In this document: positions 26,458 to 37,612 of the stretch, piece by piece
How the letters are laid out: the number at the start of each line of letters is the position of its first letter
How positions within the stretch are numbered: position 1 is the stretch's first letter
Assembly: GCA_905250075.1 (NCBI GenBank)
Contig: CAJNOP010000077.1
Location: 496,596 to 560,595 of the forward strand
Length of the DNA stretch: 64,000 nucleotides
Reading direction: 5' to 3'
Origin: Rotaria sp. Silwood1
Taxonomy: Eukaryota > Rotifera > Eurotatoria > Philodinida > Philodinidae
Made by a program: the position numbers and the translations under genes
Notes under the pieces: model-generated
Database searches by the model: none
What the model saw: only the letters and a program-made list of their open reading frames with translations
What the model was told of the DNA's origin: nothing

Positions 26458-26760
26458 TGATTTCGGCCATAGAAATGGTCATTTCTACCTCGAACATAGC
26501 CAATCATGACACAGAAATGCTTATTTGTGCCATATGAATGGTCAACTGTGCCATAGAAATGGTTGATTGTGCCGTGGAAATGGTTGATTGTGCCGTGGAA
26601 ATGGTGGATTGAGCCACAGAAGCTGTCATTTATATCATGAAAATGGCCGATTGTGCCAAATAAATGAACATTTTTGCCATAAGAACGGTCAGTTATGCCA
26701 CGGAAATGGGCAACTGTGCCACAAGAGTGGTCATTTTTCCTACAAAAATGGTCATTTGTT
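26458..26760 (-). repeat. 21-bp minisatellite with open heptapeptide reading
   Basis: About 14-15 copies of a 21-bp unit of the form GCCGTGGAAATGGTTGATTGT. Because 21 is a multiple of three, the minus strand stays open (26765-26439, 108 codons) and reads as a seven-residue repeat (HFHGTIN-like). The plus strand is also open over part of it. There is no signal peptide, no conserved flank and no homology, so I treat it as a satellite, not a gene. Confidence 0.65.
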
Positions 26761-26960
26761 TTCATTTTGACAAGTCAACACGATTGTGTTATTTATATAT
26801 ATATAATAATAAATGAGAACAATAATGAACAAAATAAATAATAATTTTTTGTGTTATTTTAATTTTTTAATTTTATTTTTTTTTAACTACTTTTATTATT
26901 CGTAATAAAATAGAAAAATAATAAGAGAAGAATGAGAAAAAACAAAAGGAAGAGAAACAG

Positions 26961-27127
26961 GTGTGGGTGTGGGTGAGAGTATTATGCGCCAATGACAACA
27001 GCACCCATTTCTACAGTCACAGCCACACCCCACACCCAACAACACTCACACCCTACACTCACACCCACATCCACACCCACACCCATCCACACCCACCCAC
27101 ACTCACACCCCACACCCACACCCATAT
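26961..27127. repeat. Telomere-like palindrome 3
   Basis: A short G-rich head, GGTGTGGGTGTGGGTGAGAG (26960-26979), is followed by about 20 bp of spacer and then a long C-rich run of CACACCC/CCACACCC units to 27127. The two arms are very unequal in length. Confidence 0.75.
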
Positions 27128-27307
27128 TATTAATGAACATGATTGCTGATCTTTTGCTTTTGTCGGCTAGTGATGAAAGAGCCACAGCGTGGTAGAATTT
27201 TTACTGCATTTTTTGTTCAAGATTCAATCAGGAATATGTGTTCGATTGAATTACTTTATAATTCATGTCTGTCATGGACTTCATTGAAAGGAGAAACCTT
27301 AGAAACT

Positions 27308-27735
27308 TGGGTGTGGGTGTGGGTGGGTGTAGGTGGGTGTGGGTGGGGTGTGGGTGTTGGTGGGTACGCGTGTGGCGTATGGGTGTGGGTGTGGGTGTGG
27401 GCGTGGGTGGGTGTGCGTATGGGGTGTGGGTGTGGGTGGGNNNNNNNNNNGGTGTGGGCGTGGGTGGGTGTGCGTATGGGGTGTGGGTGTGGGTGGGGTG
27501 TGGGTGTGTGTGTGACTGGGTGTGGGTGGGTGGGTGTATCGGTGTGGGTGGGTGCGGGTGGGGGTGGGGGTGGGAGTGAGGGTGCCGCTGTTGGTTGGAG
27601 TGGGTGTGGGTATAAGAAAATCAACACCCACACCCACACCCTCACTCACATCTGCACCCACATCCACACCCACACCCCACACACTCACACCCACACACCC
27701 ACATCCACACCCACACCCGCCCACATCCACAGTCA
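27308..27735. repeat. Telomere-like palindrome 4, largest tract, containing an assembly gap
   Basis: About 300 bp of GTGTGGGTGGGTGTGG-type repeat (27308-27612) is followed directly by about 110 bp of CCACACCCACACCC (27625-27735). A segment is duplicated on both sides of the 10-N gap at 27441-27450, which indicates collapse or uncertain assembly. The open frames here (poly Val-Trp-Gly-Cys, poly Pro-His-Thr) are products of the repeat and not genes. Confidence 0.85.
27441..27450. other. Assembly gap (10 N)
   Basis: Ten Ns inside the largest telomere-like tract, flanked on both sides by a nearly identical GGTGTGGGCGTGGGTGGGTG segment. The copy number here is unknown. Confidence 0.99.
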
Positions 27736-28119
27736 CTCCCTTTCCAGTGGAAAGTACCTTGTCAGATAAGGTCAAATACCTCGGAGAGAGAAGTTGAAAA
27801 TACAGTTTTGATGAAATTTTTTTTTCTGAATCGACTGGTATAGACGAGAAAGTTTGACTTGTCGCCGTCTGGCGATATATTTGTTATTTCGACTTTCTGC
27901 CATGTTTTCGTCTTGCCAAAGTACTTCGACTAATCAAGTGAGAGAATGATGAAAACCCATGTTCGAGCAATCCTTGTAGCCATCATCAAGAATGTCATCA
28001 AATTCTCAATCAATATTTGATTTATGTCAGTCTTTGCTCGACTAAGATTTCATTGCTGATCAATGTAACGTCAATCAATGAATCCACGGAATCGAGCGAG
28101 AAAAGTTGTCGCGTACATG

Positions 28120-28543
28120 TTCACACATTATTGGCACTGAACGTAGGTATTTGCCCGTTCAGCTGATGATGTGTATGTGTTGTGATTGTTATTTATTTCG
28201 GTTAGACATTTTTCCATTCAAATACCATCATCTTTGCATCAAGCATCATCGTTTATTACTGCTTTTTTCGACAATGACTATTTGTGCATCTGCAATCACA
28301 ATCATTCTCACATGTCGAATGTTTCGGTTATGATCATTCTCTTGATCAATGCTGTTATTCGTTTGCTGACACCCAATGTTTGAGAGAAGATCGATCGAGA
28401 ACACATGATTCCATTTGTCTTTGTCCACCACGTCATTGTGGCAACTTGTGTCAATTCTGTATTCATCGGTCGAAACAGCTGTTAACACTGAAGATAAAAC
28501 AAAGACAAGTGTCAATCTCTAGCTTTCACACTGAGAAAATGTA
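28120..28543 (+). pseudogene. EGF-module fragment of an LDLa/EGF/7TM-type gene
   Basis: The plus strand encodes DYLCICNHNHSH and then, after a single-base shift near 28308, VECFGYDHSLDQC...CLREDRSRTHDSICLCPPRHCGNLCQF, ending at a TAG near 28543. The motif CLCP.xxCGNLCQF is the end of an EGF module like those in the gene at 1-4401. No LDLa modules or seven-helix part remain nearby. It is a short remnant. Confidence 0.6.
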
Positions 28544-28833
28544 GATGTTGATTGCGAAATAAATCTCATATTTGCGTTTTTCCAACTAGATATCGATATG
28601 CGTATTATGAACGAATCAGCGAAATAGCTCACGATGCTCCGTCAAAGTATTTTTGTCTAGAAAAAAACAGGGCATCGTGACTAATCAAAAAACCTTGTAG
28701 AATCTAAAGCAGTATGCCATCCGGAAAGAATCGATAGAAAAAGTGAAAGTTCGATCATTAAGAAAATCATTCAGTCTATCATTCAGTCTGCAGATGCAAA
28801 AGACGAAAAATAAGGATGGCTAAAATCGTAAAT

Positions 28834-30195
28834 TCATTCAGTAATGCTAGGCTCGACGAATGTGAGTGTGTCGACTTCCGCTTGACTCGTCTTCGCTATT
28901 TGTACTACGGCATTGATGGTTTTGTTTGTTGGTGTATGTATTGTTCTGATACTTGCAATCACTGTTCCTTGATCATTCACGAACACATCACTCACTTGTA
29001 CTCTGCTCAATCCAAAACGAGCTCCTCCATAGTTAATGTAGATAGCTCGAGACATATCGCATTCAACATCTTGACATGACACAAACATGTATACAGGAAC
29101 ATTCGATGGATATATAGAACCCGTTAGATGGAATACTGGTAAATCGGTAAGTGGATCGATGACAACTTGGACACGTATAATGGGAGATCGTGTTGATGAT
29201 GATCGATTGGCAACAGTGAGTTGAGATTGAATCGATTCAGTACAATCAGGATCAAGACAGCGAATATAGGTAATATCTAGAGAAACGCTTGAACAAAAAT
29301 ACAAAAACGAAAGCAAAACAAAAATTTTCTTACCGGATTGTGGCGTTTGTCCAGTAGTCGTGATTGTAAAGCGAAACTGTGAATCCACGGCTAGATAAAC
29401 GAAGTAGACCCAGTCGCGGTTAATATTGAACTGAGTCACCGATGTTTGATTACACGTTGCGGTCAGACAATGAATCAGATTGAGTTCTGATCCGCACAAA
29501 GTGAGCCACGATGGTAGTCCAAAGCGATTAAGAGCTACATCTACACTTGTACCCTCGCAATAGGCCTTGCCCGTGAGATTGAATGGAAGTGATGCACGTG
29601 AACGTGGTAATTGACATAGAGGATCTTGACAAGCTTCAATCATGTAGCCTGTCACGCGGTTGTCACGCGAGGCATATCGAGCTTCGGGAATGAGCATGAT
29701 TGGCAATCCGAGCGGATGAGTAAATGTCAATCGTAGGCCAGCTTGTCCGAATCCGGGACTATTAACCGTATTCATGATCTGAGGTTTCGAACAAGTCGGG
29801 TCATCAGTTTGACAAACGATGAGTTCGGTATCGCGGTTAGGTGTGGCATAGCCAGTTGATAAGAAGAACTGAGCATCGGCAACTATTGGTGATCGTTGTT
29901 GAATGCGACGTGGTGAGATACCACCGTAAGCTAACTCTGCTGCTCGCAAACCGGGCATGGGTACCATTGATATTCGACTGCAATTACGCGTCGTACATGT
30001 AAATACTGTTGATGCACCATTGAAAGAATATTGAAAGACAGATGGAAGGAAACTGATGGGTGTCAAACTCGCCGAAAAATCAGGGTAGAGCGAAAGAGGT
30101 TCAGTGATCCAAGCGGTGGCTGAAATGATCCTATAACTGGAGGAAGAACCCGAAGAGAGCTTGAAAATAGCGACGACAATCAAAATGAGTATCAT
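28834..30195 (-). CDS. Secreted protein with repeated paired-cysteine motifs, function unknown
   Basis: The ATG at 30195 is followed by a hydrophobic signal peptide (MILILIVVAIFKLSSGSSSS). The roughly 430-residue mature region repeats a short motif about every 45-75 residues: CTTRNC, CQTDDPTC, CQDPLC, CLTATC, CLDPDC, CQDVEC. Each is preceded by a beta-strand-like segment and followed by a Ser/Thr/Gln stretch. A 57-bp in-frame intron without a stop (29333-29277, GTAAGA...CTCTAG) probably interrupts it; splicing joins S to DITYIRC. I do not know the family. The pattern suggests a repetitive extracellular beta-propeller or beta-solenoid with one disulfide per repeat, which is inference. The frame is otherwise intact. 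Confidence 0.75.
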   Translation of the reverse strand: MILILIVVAIFKLSSGSSSSYRIISATAWITEPLSLYPDFSASLTPISFLPSVFQYSFNGASTVFTCTTRNCSRISMVPMPGLRAAELAYGGISPRRIQQRSPIVADAQFFLSTGYATPNRDTELIVCQTDDPTCSKPQIMNTVNSPGFGQAGLRLTFTHPLGLPIMLIPEARYASRDNRVTGYMIEACQDPLCQLPRSRASLPFNLTGKAYCEGTSVDVALNRFGLPSWLTLCGSELNLIHCLTATCNQTSVTQFNINRDWVYFVYLAVDSQFRFTITTTGQTPQSGKKIFVLLSFLYFCSSVSLDITYIRCLDPDCTESIQSQLTVANRSSSTRSPIIRVQVVIDPLTDLPVFHLTGSIYPSNVPVYMFVSCQDVECDMSRAIYINYGGARFGLSRVQVSDVFVNDQGTVIASIRTIHTPTNKTINAVVQIAKTSQAEVDTLTFVEPSITE

Positions 30196-30698
30196 GTTGT
30201 TCTTATTAACGATTAAAATGGCATCACTATGTGTTCGATGACTATCAATACTATATGTCGTTCGTTGGGAATATACTGCAGCTGTATTAACTATGCATGC
30301 AGCATTTGATAAGTGCTAGTAGGGTCGATGTTTCGTAAAGAAAACGAACTCTGACACTATTGCGTCGAAAATGATGCTCGTTTCATGAGAGTGAATGCCG
30401 CTGACAAATTACATATAACATTCAATTTGCTCCCATGCACGGAAAAATTTAGGAAAAAACCAGGATTTAATCTATAAGTTCGATCGATGGCGTCTAACTT
30501 CAGCATACAAAGTTTTAGTATTCGGCAGCCGCATATTAAATGTCGTGCCAACTCGTTCGTTGCCCGTTTACTAAATTGTAGGTGCCGATGGTAATATCTC
30601 AGATCCAAAATACGTGGGCTTTGAAATGCTTCCATGAGTTAGAATCGTTGCACTGTGCCAATTGGCATGATATTTTTCGATCGTCAGAAATAACTAGG
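30196..30698. promoter_or_regulatory. 5' flank of the secreted-protein gene
   Basis: Upstream of the ATG at 30195. I see no clear core-promoter element. A 92-codon open frame at 30635-30357 has no recognisable domain and is not called. Confidence 0.25.
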
Positions 30699-30750
30699 AA
30701 TGGGTGTGGAGTGTGGGTGTAGACTGTCTTTCCACCCACACCCGCACCCA
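30699..30750. repeat. Telomere-like palindrome 5, compact
   Basis: ATGGGTGTGGAGTGTGGGTG is followed by an 11-bp spacer and then CCACCCACACCCGCACCCA. The heptamer AACTAGG occurs just left (30690) and again about 10 bp to the right (30760), but not adjacent on both sides, so a target duplication is doubtful. Confidence 0.7.
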
Positions 30751-33700
30751 AAATTCGCAACTAGGTTTCCTCTAGTATGTCTGAGGAGGATCATGACAAT
30801 CGGACTAAAGATATCGTAAAAATGCAGTACTTGTACAGCAATAATCTATAGACCTGAACTTTTTCTAGAATACTCATATTTCACTAGGATCTACATGATG
30901 TAAGTAGTTCCCACCCAAAATCGACGGAGTAGTTGGTGGTCTTCTCTCGTTAGTCTATGGTTTTGTACGACAATTTGCAACAGCGTGATGCAGAACTGAA
31001 TATATTTTTCTCGCCAGAAAGCAACTGAAAATTTAGCTATCTTCAATGGCAGCCTCTAACTCAAATTCTAAGTCGCGCCTACGTTGATGTTGGATAGCAG
31101 CACAAACAATGCTTGTACAAATAAAACACAGTGATTTTTCATTCTTCGACCGCTCAGGCAGCCAGAGACGAAAAAGACGATGCTTCTACGCGTACAAAAC
31201 GTATATTCTAATGCATTAAAATAATATTTCTTTTTGAGAGACAAACAAGTTTGAAAGCATTAACTCTCATCAACTCACTTTTTTCTCGCGAAAGGACATC
31301 TATTTACGTTAACATGTGCGCTTTTTACGTTTCAAAATATCGACTTTTTCTTTAATAGTGTTAGTTTCTGCCATTTTCTGTTACTCTACGCTCTTATTAA
31401 CAAAAGCACACAAATTAAACTGAAAATTCAGAATCATAGCAATCGTTTTTTTCTCTGTCAATAAAGTGGTTTCATTAACTAATATTAGTCTGATTGGGTA
31501 GTTTCTTACAAAATATTAGAAAGTTTGATTGTATTGCAACGTCAGGTAGGTTAAGAAACCTTGCTTTAAAATGTTTTGGTACATAACTTGTCACTAAACC
31601 GCATCTTACTAGTTTGTTATAGATTAGAAAGAAGTTTTCTCTGAGAGACTCTTAGCTCTCTCTCATGACTGTGACAGTCGTATTGCTCATCAAAAAATGA
31701 TAGTAATTCCAACTATTCTGTTCACCACTTCACTGTAATACGTCTTTATATCGTCTAATTTAGAAAAATAGTGTTTAAAACAGGGTTTGGCGAGGGATGC
31801 GGTGGGACGAAAAGTTTTTTGAAACTGTCGCGTCCTATGGGACAAAAAAAACTGGAATAATAGCATATCGTATAAGGACGGACAACTACTTATACATAAA
31901 ACTTTTCTATCAGAAAAAATATACAGAATAGCATGTTTGTCATTTATAAATGTGGAAAATTATGAAATGCAAGACGAAACGATATAATATTTTATAGAAT
32001 TGAGCTGATAGATACGTGTATTAATAAAATGTACTTTGTTTATAAGCAGTTTTGCGTATGTATGGTCCTACTGGACGAAACGCAACATTTTTTAGACGTG
32101 TTCCATTCCAAATGAGAGGACAAATTTTTGAAACTTGTCTCATCCAATGAGACAAGCCGCGACAGCTCATCTCATTTCACGCAGACATCTATTTTACAAT
32201 ATTATTCTCCAGGAAAAACTAAAGAATTCTAAAACTTAATCACCGTCTCTTTTTCGTTCGTTCGTTATCATCTGAACATTTTTTTGAGATTCCTCTAAAT
32301 TGACGTTGCTTCGTCGCCTATGATCGTTATAACTTTTTAGCGCTGCTCTTGGAGTAGTCTCTATCATTTGCTAGAATCTTTTCGAGTATAGCCTATATGA
32401 CTTTCAGCGACATACAAGTAATTGCTTCCAATAGCCGTTTGCAGTCTATCGAGCAGTAGGCTCTATAAATGTCAGAATGTACTCGGGTAACCTTCTACTA
32501 CTATTCGGGTTCTATTTCCGCATACTCTATATAATTTTTTACAGCTTCTCGGGGAATAATCATCATGTTTCTCTTGAGTCTATCTGAAGACCCTTCGTAT
32601 AACTTTTGTAACATACCTTGGAGAGTGTACTGTCCATAACTCTTCGAGGCCTGTCGAAATCTAGCTCTTGTCCTTTATTGAAGGTTTGTTAAAGAGTAGG
32701 ACTGATAATTTTTTTAGGAAAATATCTGTGAATTGTGGCTATATGCTTTGATCAGTATCTAGAGATAATGTATGCAGCTTCTGATAGATCATTAGCGGAT
32801 GAACTTCAAAAGGCTAAAAAGACCATTTACACGTAGACTTCCGATATGTTAAAGTTCGGCACTACGAGTGTCGGAAGAAGTTATTTGCATCATCCCTAAG
32901 TAATTTCCAAAAATTTATCAGGATCAACACATGACAGGCGAGAAAAACTTATTGAGAACACACTTGATATTATTCAATCAGGACACAGAGAACATCCACT
33001 AGTAGAGGTAAAAAAGCTCAGGAGTCACCTATTAATACCCCCAAAAAAGTATAGGGACAAGGCCCAAAATAATGCAGACAAGTTATGTTGAGCATCCGCT
33101 GGAGGGCCCTAAAAACTTGTAGAGTTTACATCTCAGTAGTCCTTTATTATTGACAGGGACAAACCTCTAATAGTCCATAAAATGATACACAGATTATCCT
33201 CTTGTAAGCCCCAAATCGCTATTCGAATTATCCTATGATAGATACGGAAAATTTATGCGACTTACACTCTACCAGGCTCTAAAAAACTATACAGACTATA
33301 CGCTAGTAGGCCTCGAAAGTTTATGGAAACTAGTGCCTAATAGATCTCGAAAAGTTATAGAACTCGTTCTCTGGCAGATCCTAAAAACTTATACAGATTA
33401 CCCCCTTTTAAAACCTGAAAATTTATAGAAACCACTACCTAGTAGGTTCCGAAAAGTTATACGGATAACCCTCTAGTAGAACCTGAATAGTTGAAGGAAT
33501 TACTATCTGATTGGCCCTTTAAAATTATAGGGACGACTTACGCAGTAGAACTGGAAAAGATAGTTGCGATATTGGTTTTATTATATTATTCATTCATTTA
33601 CTTTTTTTGTAATAGACAAAAGTCGTCATTTATTCTTTATTTTATCTTTGTTTTGTGAATATCAAGATTTTATTTATAGTTTTAAGGAAAAGTAAATACA

Positions 33701-35150
33701 GCGTTACATCCTGTATGGAAATAAAATCGGAATTAAATGGTGTTTGAGTCAAAATGATCAGTTAATATTTAATTTCAAGTGAATTAAATGTTAAATTAAA
33801 AAAACTTGTTTTTTATATTAAGTATTAAGCAAAACCACTTAGTAAAGTAACTTAATTAAGTCAAAATAAAAAAGTGGTCTACCCCTACTGCCTGAGAGCC
33901 CCCAAAACTATAAGAACATTCGCAGATTGAGACCAAAAAATTGTAGGGATTACCCTCCAGTAGAATCCGAAAAATTCAAAAGAGTACTCCTAAATAGTGC
34001 CCAAAAAGTTATAGAAACCACTTCTAGATAGTCCGAAAACTAAAGGAAGAACTGATTTTTCTAGTATTGGACCTGTGCGCCATATTCCTGGTCCACTGAT
34101 CCACTCTACTTACGTTAGCATTGTAGCATAGGTGACCAGTGCTACCGTAGGTATCGCGGACCAATGGACGATGCACCGTCACCGTTGTATCCCTAATTAA
34201 AACAGTATGAACTGGCAGGTTATGCAACCGTATAAGTGTTTTTAAGTTTTACGTTACATGTTCGAAACTGTTTACTATCCAAAGCGATAAACGCAGTGGA
34301 TTTTAGGTTGAGTTCTTTCGACTGTAGAGGTTTTCATTGCTTCTCAAGGATTTATTTTAGCACGAGAAATATTTTCATACTGGCTTTAATGGGAAAATTA
34401 TCAACTCAGGCGAAACAACTTGCTTCATAGCCTTTTGCCATAACTATCTAGCAATACATTTTCATCGCAGCGTATTTATATTAAAGTTCGACAAACCATT
34501 CCTGTAGCTATTGTCGACAATCCTAGATAAGATGTTCCAGTGAACTTGGAACGTTACGTGTGCCACAGTAATTAACTCTTTGCAACGTAACGACTACTTT
34601 CGTAAGATATCTTCGAAAAGTTGCAGTTACTGCCAGTAGCTAGTCATCCTAAAGTACAGTTTTTATCCGAAGGCAGCGCTTGAAAACTTGCAGATGCAAT
34701 CAGCAATTAGTACAAGAGACGTCACGTATATTGTCTCAAGATAGGCCTTAAAAAGTTACCAAGTATTCTCCTCAGTAGCTCTCAAAAAATTGTTAAAAGT
34801 ACTTCTGGATAGCGCTTAAAAAGTTACTAAGCATACTTCCAGGTAGTCTCAAAAAGTTGCTAAGGTTGCCTCTAAGTAGTCCTTAAAAAATTACAGGAAA
34901 CATATGTATTAGCATGAAAAATAATGCTAATTTAAATGCTAATGTTTCATACACTAGGATGAATCTTAATACTAGTACTAATGCAACACTCGTATGTTTC
35001 ACTCTAATTCATTTGAATTAATGACGTCCACAGGAAAGATGGAAAATGGTTAAATTATGGTAAAATATGGACTCTAATATTATTGGTTCATTTTTTTCTA
35101 TATGAAGTGAACGACATTTTTTTGGCTAGTGTGTTTGACTCACTTCCTAG
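30751..35150. other. Repeat-rich non-coding interval
   Basis: No gene recognised in 4.4 kb. Around 31786-32170 there is a possible decayed hAT-like end (CAGGGTTTGGCGAGGGATG) with internal GGGAC/GTCCC words. Most of 32330-34995 is a diverged minisatellite element, listed separately. Confidence 0.5.
32330..34995. mobile_element. Degenerate fold-back region with about 35-bp minisatellite arms
   Basis: The left part (32330-32700) reads TATAACTTTTTAGNGCTNCTCNNGNAGTA-like units. The right part (33000-33560, 33890-34040 and 34740-34890) carries the inverse units (AAAAAGTTATAGGGACTACCCTCTAGTAG-like). The right margin, 34905-34995, is rich in TTAGCAT/ATGCTAAT words, as are the ends of the ABC-intron element. 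I infer an older member of the same family. Its exact boundaries cannot be set. Confidence 0.5.
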
Positions 35151-35992
35151 GACCATCTGATGCTGATTGTAGAGAAGATACTATAAAACAATTTATCATG
35201 TCCGCATACGCCAATTTCAATGTAGATGAACTAGTTGGAGAAGTAGAAAAACCTGACCGGTGAGTGACTTAGAATTTCTTTCATGTTTTTCCAGTTGAAT
35301 GGAAAAATTTGTTCGCGCATTAGAATCAAATTACTCTTACCCTGGCTGGAAACACGCATACGCGATGGTAATACCGATTCGCGTGTGCACAATGCTATTG
35401 CCAAAATTTATATCGATTCGAACACTAATTCAGAGAATTTCCTACGCGAAAATCAATATTATGACAGTCGAGTGGTCGGTAAATATTGCGAGGAACGGGA
35501 TCCACACTTGGCCTGTATTGCTTATGAACGTGGTGGATGCGATGCCGAGATGATCAATGTAAGTAATCGAACTAGACAAGAGCAATAGATCGACTAGAAA
35601 TGATGACTCAGTACACTGATAGAAAAAATTATTGAGCTATCGGTTAGATTTTTACTGTCTGACTGAGATGGAAGGATCTATGAAACTTGAAATGGATGTA
35701 ATTTTAGGTTTGCAATAAATTTTCGATGTTTCGATATGAAGCACGCTATTTGATTCGTCGAAAAGATCCGGCTCTATGGGAACAAGTCTTACATGAGGAT
35801 AATCCCTATCGTCAACCATTAATTGACCAAGTTATTCAAATAGCATTGGCAGAAGCACAAGATTCAGAAGAAATCTCTATAACTATCAAAGCGTTGAAGA
35901 CGGCCAATTTACCGAACAAACTGATTGAACATCTGGAAAAAATTATTCACGACAATTCGGCCTTCAGCGAACATCGGTTTGTGACTAATTGA
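35151..35992 (+). pseudogene. Clathrin heavy chain fragment (three internal exons)
   Basis: Exons 35151-35259, 35324-35558 and 35708 to about 35992 encode a run very like the middle of animal clathrin heavy chain: [66 protein letters not shown], then [50 protein letters not shown]. Introns of 64 and 149 bp have GT-AG ends and matching phases. The family protein is about 1,675 residues, and this covers roughly 200 of them. No preceding or following clathrin exons are found nearby. The frame runs to a TGA straight after SEHRFVTN, which looks like reading into the next intron. It is a truncated copy; the full gene must lie elsewhere. Confidence 0.88.
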
Positions 35993-37612
35993 TTACCTCT
36001 CGATTCGTCTATAGTTATGAACAGGCATATCTCTTTCCATCTCTCCCTTCTCTTTTCTATTTTATGTATCTTTTCTGCTCTCTCTTTCTCTCTCACTGTG
36101 CCTAGGTGTTGTGTACAGTATCTGTGTGTGTTTTTCAGTCGAAGAAAACTAAACTAGAGCGAAGGTCGAATCTGACCTCGCATTGGTGGCTTAATCGAGT
36201 TCACAGAGTTTTCAGGCACGAGCACAAACGACAGTTTGCCCAGCTACGCGTATGGAAAAAAGCCTCATCCTCATTGAAACGAGTGAGAAACATAGCGCAT
36301 CAGGAAGAAATCGTATTCCATGCAACTATTGACCAAGAGAGGAAGAAAGTAATCGGACTTGTTTTTCTCTGGGCTCAGTAGTAAACATCAAACAACGGCG
36401 ACAGATACAAGCACAGGCAGCGGATATAATACAGTTCTTCTTTGTATGAAATAATAAGGAATTCACCGACTGCACATCGAAAGAAGATCAGAATAGCCGT
36501 GAATAGAGCACCTTCACAAGAAATCGAAATAGATCCTATGGAAATTCGTTAGTTGCACTACACTCAGAAAGAGGCAATGAAAAAATCTCAGAACCGTCTG
36601 GCGAATCAATCAGCATTGAAATAGACAAATTTGTTTGTATTGATAAGATTGAAAGACGAGATGTTCATTCTTGAAACAGTGAGGAAAAAACTGACTAGAC
36701 CATCAACGAAATGGTATCAAGTAGAATGCACCAATTTCTAGACCCTTCTACCAAAGATAGGTATGTTGTGCATATATAACGTAAGTTCCTATTGATTCTC
36801 TGTATCAGCCTTACTCAGATTTTCTTGTTCTATCCAATGCTGTGGTCGAAATTCATAGAATATAGAGACAAACGTTTCAGAATTGACCAGAATCGTCTGA
36901 AATTTGTCTAAAATTTACATTTACATTTTTTGAGTCAATTTCAACCACTTCAGAGACCCGTTTTCTGCATTCGGTGAAGTCTAACAATAGTTTCTGATAG
37001 AGCATTCAAAACTAGTCACAAATACCATGAAACGTTATCGGAAGTCTAATAGTTCTGAATACTAGAAATATGTTAGTTTTAGTATAGATGCACCAATTCC
37101 TGCCAAATCTATGAATTCCGAGACAAGTATTAGCAGATTTCCAGTATTGATAACTATTAGACTTTCCACAATTTTTCATAGTATTTGTAACCAGTTTTAA
37201 ATGCTCTATCAGAAACTGTTGCTATACTCCATCAGATACAGAACACAGGTCTCTAAAGTGGTTGAAATTGACTCTATAAATGTAAATGTAAATTTTAGAC
37301 AAATTTTTATCAAAAGGTTAAAGATATAATAAACATTTTTCAAACAATGTTTCAGTTACACTCTTGATAATTTAATCTTTTACAAATTCTTTTGACTAGA
37401 GCTTATCTTCGAAATCAGTCAAACGATTTCACAGAAAATATTTGCACATATGAAAACGAAGCTTTTCTATAAAGAACAACGGTTTGATAGAGTTTGTTTT
37501 AAATGTCTGCGCAACGCAGAACGAAATAAGATGTCGCTGCAGAAATATTGCATACAAAGCTTTCGAAAACGGAATTTATTTGAAAGTGAAGATACTCCAA
37601 CATATCAACTTA
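35993..37612. other. Non-coding interval between clathrin fragment and transposon
   Basis: Contains a MITE-like palindrome (36899-37308). A 36106-36381 open frame, rich in Arg and Lys, has no recognisable domain and I do not call it a gene. Confidence 0.45.
36899..37308. mobile_element. 410-bp palindromic MITE
   Basis: Two arms of about 190 bp mirror each other, starting AATTTGTCTAAAATTTACAT, then GAGTCAATTTCAACCACTT, AGAGACC, AGTTTCTGATAGAGCATT and AGTCTAATAGTT, around a centre near 37104. The arms are about 80-85% alike by eye. No coding capacity. The family is unknown. Confidence 0.75.

Noticed and set aside
27143..27797. Long open frames in the GTGTGG/CCACAC tracts (poly Val-Trp-Gly-Cys or Pro-His-Thr)
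   Set aside because: They are produced by the stop-free hexamer repeat in several frames on both strands and run through the N gap; there is no gene signal.
36106..36381. 91-codon Arg/Lys-rich open frame after the clathrin fragment
   Set aside because: No domain, no splice partner and no similarity to the next clathrin residues; likely chance.
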